DNA of 64,000 nt from Streptomyces ureilyticus (GTDB lineage: Bacteria; Actinomycetota; Actinomycetes; Streptomycetales; Streptomycetaceae): assembly GCF_011045025.1 (NCBI RefSeq), contig NZ_JAAKZX010000004.1, forward strand, positions 1 to 64,000, given 5' to 3'. The position numbers and the translations under genes were made by a program. Under the pieces are notes generated by a model. It saw only the letters and a list, made by a program, of their open reading frames with translations, was not told where the DNA came from and did not search any database. Shown one piece after another: positions 62,069 to 64,000 of this stretch; positions within the stretch are counted from its first letter, which is position 1, and every line of letters starts with the position of its first letter.

Positions 62069-62449
62069 CTACTTCTTGCCCGGCTTCTTCTTACCGGCGA
62101 TGGCGCGACGCGGACCCTTGCGGGTACGGGCGTTGGTGCTGGTGCGCTGACCGTGGACGGGCAGGCCACGACGGTGACGCAGGCCCTGGTAGCAGCCGAT
62201 CTCCACCTTGCGGCGGATGTCGGCCTGAACCTCACGACGGAGGTCGCCCTCGGTCTTGATGTTGTTGTCCACGTACTCGCGGATCTTGACCAGCTCCTCC
62301 TCGGAGAGGTCGCGAACGCGGGTGTTCGGGTTGACGCCGGTCTCGGCCAGCGTCTTCTGCGAGAGGGTCCGGCCAATGCCGAACACGTAGGTGAGGGCAA
62401 CCTCCACGCGCTTTTCGCGCGGGATGTCAACACCGGAAACGCGTGCCAT
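62069..62449 (-). CDS. rpsM: 30S ribosomal protein S13
   Basis: A 126-residue S13: [73 protein letters not shown], and a Lys-rich tail. It contacts tRNA and the subunit interface in the 30S head. It precedes rpsK by 69 bases. Confidence 0.98.
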   Translation of the reverse strand: MARVSGVDIPREKRVEVALTYVFGIGRTLSQKTLAETGVNPNTRVRDLSEEELVKIREYVDNNIKTEGDLRREVQADIRRKVEIGCYQGLRHRRGLPVHGQRTSTNARTRKGPRRAIAGKKKPGKK

Positions 62450-62641
62450 TCAATGGCTCCAGTTGTCGTTCGGAGGTCTTCCGCAGAACCGGCTCTCAGC
62501 CGCCGTACCAGGTACGAACTGAGTCCCCGGCCTCCGACCGGGGGTATCGGATCCTCGCTGAACACGGGATCCGGGCCCTGCGTATGAACATGTACTGCTT
62601 GCGTCGCGCGAAGTCTGCGGATGCAGAAGGTTGGTCGTGCG

Positions 62642-62755
62642 TCAGCCCTGGCGCTGCTTGTGGCGCGGGTTTTCGCAGATGACCATGACCCGACCGTGAC
62701 GGCGGATCACCCTGCACTTGTCGCAGATCTTCTTGACGCTCGGCTTGACCTTCAT
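62642..62755 (-). CDS. rpmJ: 50S ribosomal protein L36
   Basis: A 37-residue L36: [21 protein letters not shown], then [16 protein letters not shown]. The Cys-x2-Cys...Cys...His set binds zinc. It lies between infA and rpsM as expected. This zinc form is the usual paralogue of the zinc-free version made under zinc starvation. Confidence 0.97.
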   Translation of the reverse strand: MKVKPSVKKICDKCRVIRRHGRVMVICENPRHKQRQG

Positions 62756-62887
62756 TGGGTGAGGTTCTCCGGGTCAGTGCCACCGCACCAGGCGGAGGCG
62801 GGGCGCATCAAAAGATCTACTTGTACCGTTGGAGTTCTCTTCCTGACACGTCAAGAAGACTCTCTCCTGGATCGCTCCGGGGAGTTT

Positions 62888-62904
62888 GACAGGACGAGCC
62901 TGTC
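62888..62904. terminator. Hairpin in the infA-rpmJ gap
   Basis: GACAGG (62888-62893) and CCTGTC (62899-62904) form a 6-bp stem with a five-base loop, 50 bases past the infA stop and about 130 bases upstream of rpmJ. A weak or partial terminator is possible, lowering downstream expression relative to infA. Confidence 0.35.
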
Positions 62905-62953
62905 CGACGACGACCCTCCCGGCCGCCGAGGCAAGTACAGGACTCGCCCAAGC

Positions 62954-63175
62954 TCACTTATACCGGTAGACGATCCGGCCACGTGTCAGGTCGTACGGAG
63001 ACAGCTCCACCACGACCCGGTCGTCAGGGAGGATGCGGATGTAGTGCATACGCATCTTGCCGCTGATGTGTGCCAGGACCTGGTGGCCGTTCTGGAGCTC
63101 GACCTTGAACATGGCGTTCGGAAGAGACTCGACGACAGTGCCCTCGATCTCGATGGCACCTTGCTTCTTGGCCAC
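62954..63175 (-). CDS. infA: Translation initiation factor IF-1
   Basis: A 73-residue OB-fold IF-1: [69 protein letters not shown]. It occupies the ribosomal A-site region during initiation. First gene of the infA-rpmJ-rpsM-rpsK-rpoA-rplQ run. Confidence 0.98.
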   Translation of the reverse strand: MAKKQGAIEIEGTVVESLPNAMFKVELQNGHQVLAHISGKMRMHYIRILPDDRVVVELSPYDLTRGRIVYRYK

Positions 63176-63332
63176 GCTTCGCCCTTCGAATCGACTACCT
63201 TGATCGACTCCAACAACCGCATGCAGACATGCGGGTACACAAGAGCCGACGAGTCAGTCTACGTCAGGGCCATCGGAAACACGAATTGAGAGCCTGCCCA
63301 CGCAGGATGATCCTTAAGCGCCCCGTCAGAGG

Positions 63333-63352
63333 CGCGCCCCTCTAGGGGCGCG
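63333..63352 (-). terminator. Hairpin after map
   Basis: CGCGCCCC (63333-63340) and GGGGCGCG (63345-63352) form a perfect 8-bp stem closed by TCTA, six bases beyond the map stop. It separates map from infA. Confidence 0.75.
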
Positions 63353-63358
63353 GGGCTG

Positions 63359-64000
63359 TCAGCCCAGCGGATCAGGCGCAGCCACAATCCCGTACTCGGC
63401 GAGCTTCGCCTTCCCCCCGTCCGGAGCCGTCAGCACGAGCGGGCCCGCCTCCGTCAGAGCAACCGAGTGCTCCCAGTGGGACGACCAGGTCCCATCAGTG
63501 GTGATGACCGTCCAGTCGTCCGAGAGAACCTCGGTCTTGGCCGTCCCCAAGGACACCATCGGCTCAATGGCAAGACAAAAGCCCGGCACCAACTTCGGCC
63601 CGCGCCCCCGCCGCCGCTCGACATAGTTCAAGAGATGCGGATCCATGTGCATCTCCGTACCGATGCCATGCCCGCCATAGTCTTCGATGATCCCGTACCG
63701 CCCACCACCGGGCTTGGGCTGCCGCCGGATATACGTCTCTATGGCCCGGGACACATCAACAAGCCGATGCCCCACCTTCATCGCGGCGATCCCCGCCCAC
63801 ATCGACTCCTCGGTCACCCGAGAAAGCTCAACGAGCTCGGGCGCATGCCCACTCCCCACAAACGCGGTGTAGGCGGCATCCCCATGCCACCCGTCCACAA
63901 TCGCGCCGGCGTCGATGGAGATGATGTCGCCGTCCTTCAGAACGACGTCGTCACTGGGAATTCCATGAACGACGACCTCATTCGCGGAGGTGCAGATCGT
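63359..64000 (-). CDS. map: Methionine aminopeptidase, type I (5' end outside the window)
   Basis: The C-terminal 213 residues of a type I methionine aminopeptidase, which removes the initiator Met from nascent proteins. The frame is open to the window end. The two-metal site is visible: Asp residues in SIDAGAIVDGWHGDAAYT, His in GGHGIGTEMHMDP, Glu in LAIEPMVSLG and Glu in HWEHSVALTEAG. The start lies beyond 64000. It lies upstream of infA, as expected if it belongs to the secY-adk-map block. Confidence 0.96.
   Translation of the reverse strand, partial: TICTSANEVVVHGIPSDDVVLKDGDIISIDAGAIVDGWHGDAAYTAFVGSGHAPELVELSRVTEESMWAGIAAMKVGHRLVDVSRAIETYIRRQPKPGGGRYGIIEDYGGHGIGTEMHMDPHLLNYVERRRGRGPKLVPGFCLAIEPMVSLGTAKTEVLSDDWTVITTDGTWSSHWEHSVALTEAGPLVLTAPDGGKAKLAEYGIVAAPDPLG

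Overview
The window is a high-GC actinobacterial chromosome segment, almost certainly Streptomyces. GC-saturated third codon positions, many GTG/TTG starts, WhiJ-like XRE/DUF5753 and DUF397 genes, an expanded LytR-CpsA-Psr (LCP) family and a ribosomal-protein locus (infA-rpmJ-rpsM-rpsK-rpoA-rplQ-truA, rplM-rpsI-glmM) all point there. No tRNA, rRNA, CRISPR array or insertion sequence was recognised.

Layout. (1) 1-9.1 kb: five LCP cell-wall glycopolymer ligase genes on the + strand with one family 2 glycosyltransferase among them. The first LCP gene lacks its membrane anchor and abuts a fragment of an unrelated gene. (2) 9.2-13.9 kb: a Cys/Met-rich copper-storage-like protein, an AraC-type regulator/VOC pair, a UvrA-like ABC protein and a DUF998 membrane protein with an apparently leaderless promoter inside palindromes. 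(3) 14-17.8 kb: a small accessory island (63-aa protein, DUF6879, XRE/DUF5753 regulator, small proteins, one reading frame broken by a stop codon, DUF397). (4) 17.9-26.1 kb: acyl-CoA dehydrogenase, UDP-glucose dehydrogenase, then a three-gene segment (GNAT, RibD-like, degenerate alpha/beta hydrolase) framed by near-identical 26-bp inverted repeats, an ECF sigma factor with a long C-terminal extension, and a translationally coupled winged-helix/Uma2 pair. (5) 26.4-36.3 kb: a sixth LCP gene with a YciI-like gene, then a sugar-uptake operon (binding protein, two permeases, GH3 beta-glucosidase, LacI regulator) with a second LacI gene upstream and a 15-bp tandem repeat before the promoter.

(6) 36.5-48.8 kb: conserved housekeeping genes. 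These are tsaB-rimI-tsaD and tsaE (t6A tRNA modification), alr, nnrDE-type NAD(P)HX repair, acpS, coaA and glmM. Among them are a YkuD-like domain without its catalytic Cys and a 58-aa gene under an iron-box-like palindrome. (7) 49-64 kb: rplM-rpsI, then an apparent five-gene glycan-assembly operon (cellulose-synthase-like GT2, GH26 lipoprotein, two polytopic GT-C-like enzymes, a polyprenyl-phosphate sugar synthase) lying between truA and rplM, followed by truA and the alpha-operon back to infA and a map gene cut by the window edge.

A cell-envelope theme runs through the window: six LCP ligases, UDP-glucose dehydrogenase, alanine racemase, glmM and the glycan operon together cover sugar-precursor supply, polymer assembly and attachment. 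The glycan operon and the inverted-repeat-bounded segment are the best candidates for something not yet described.
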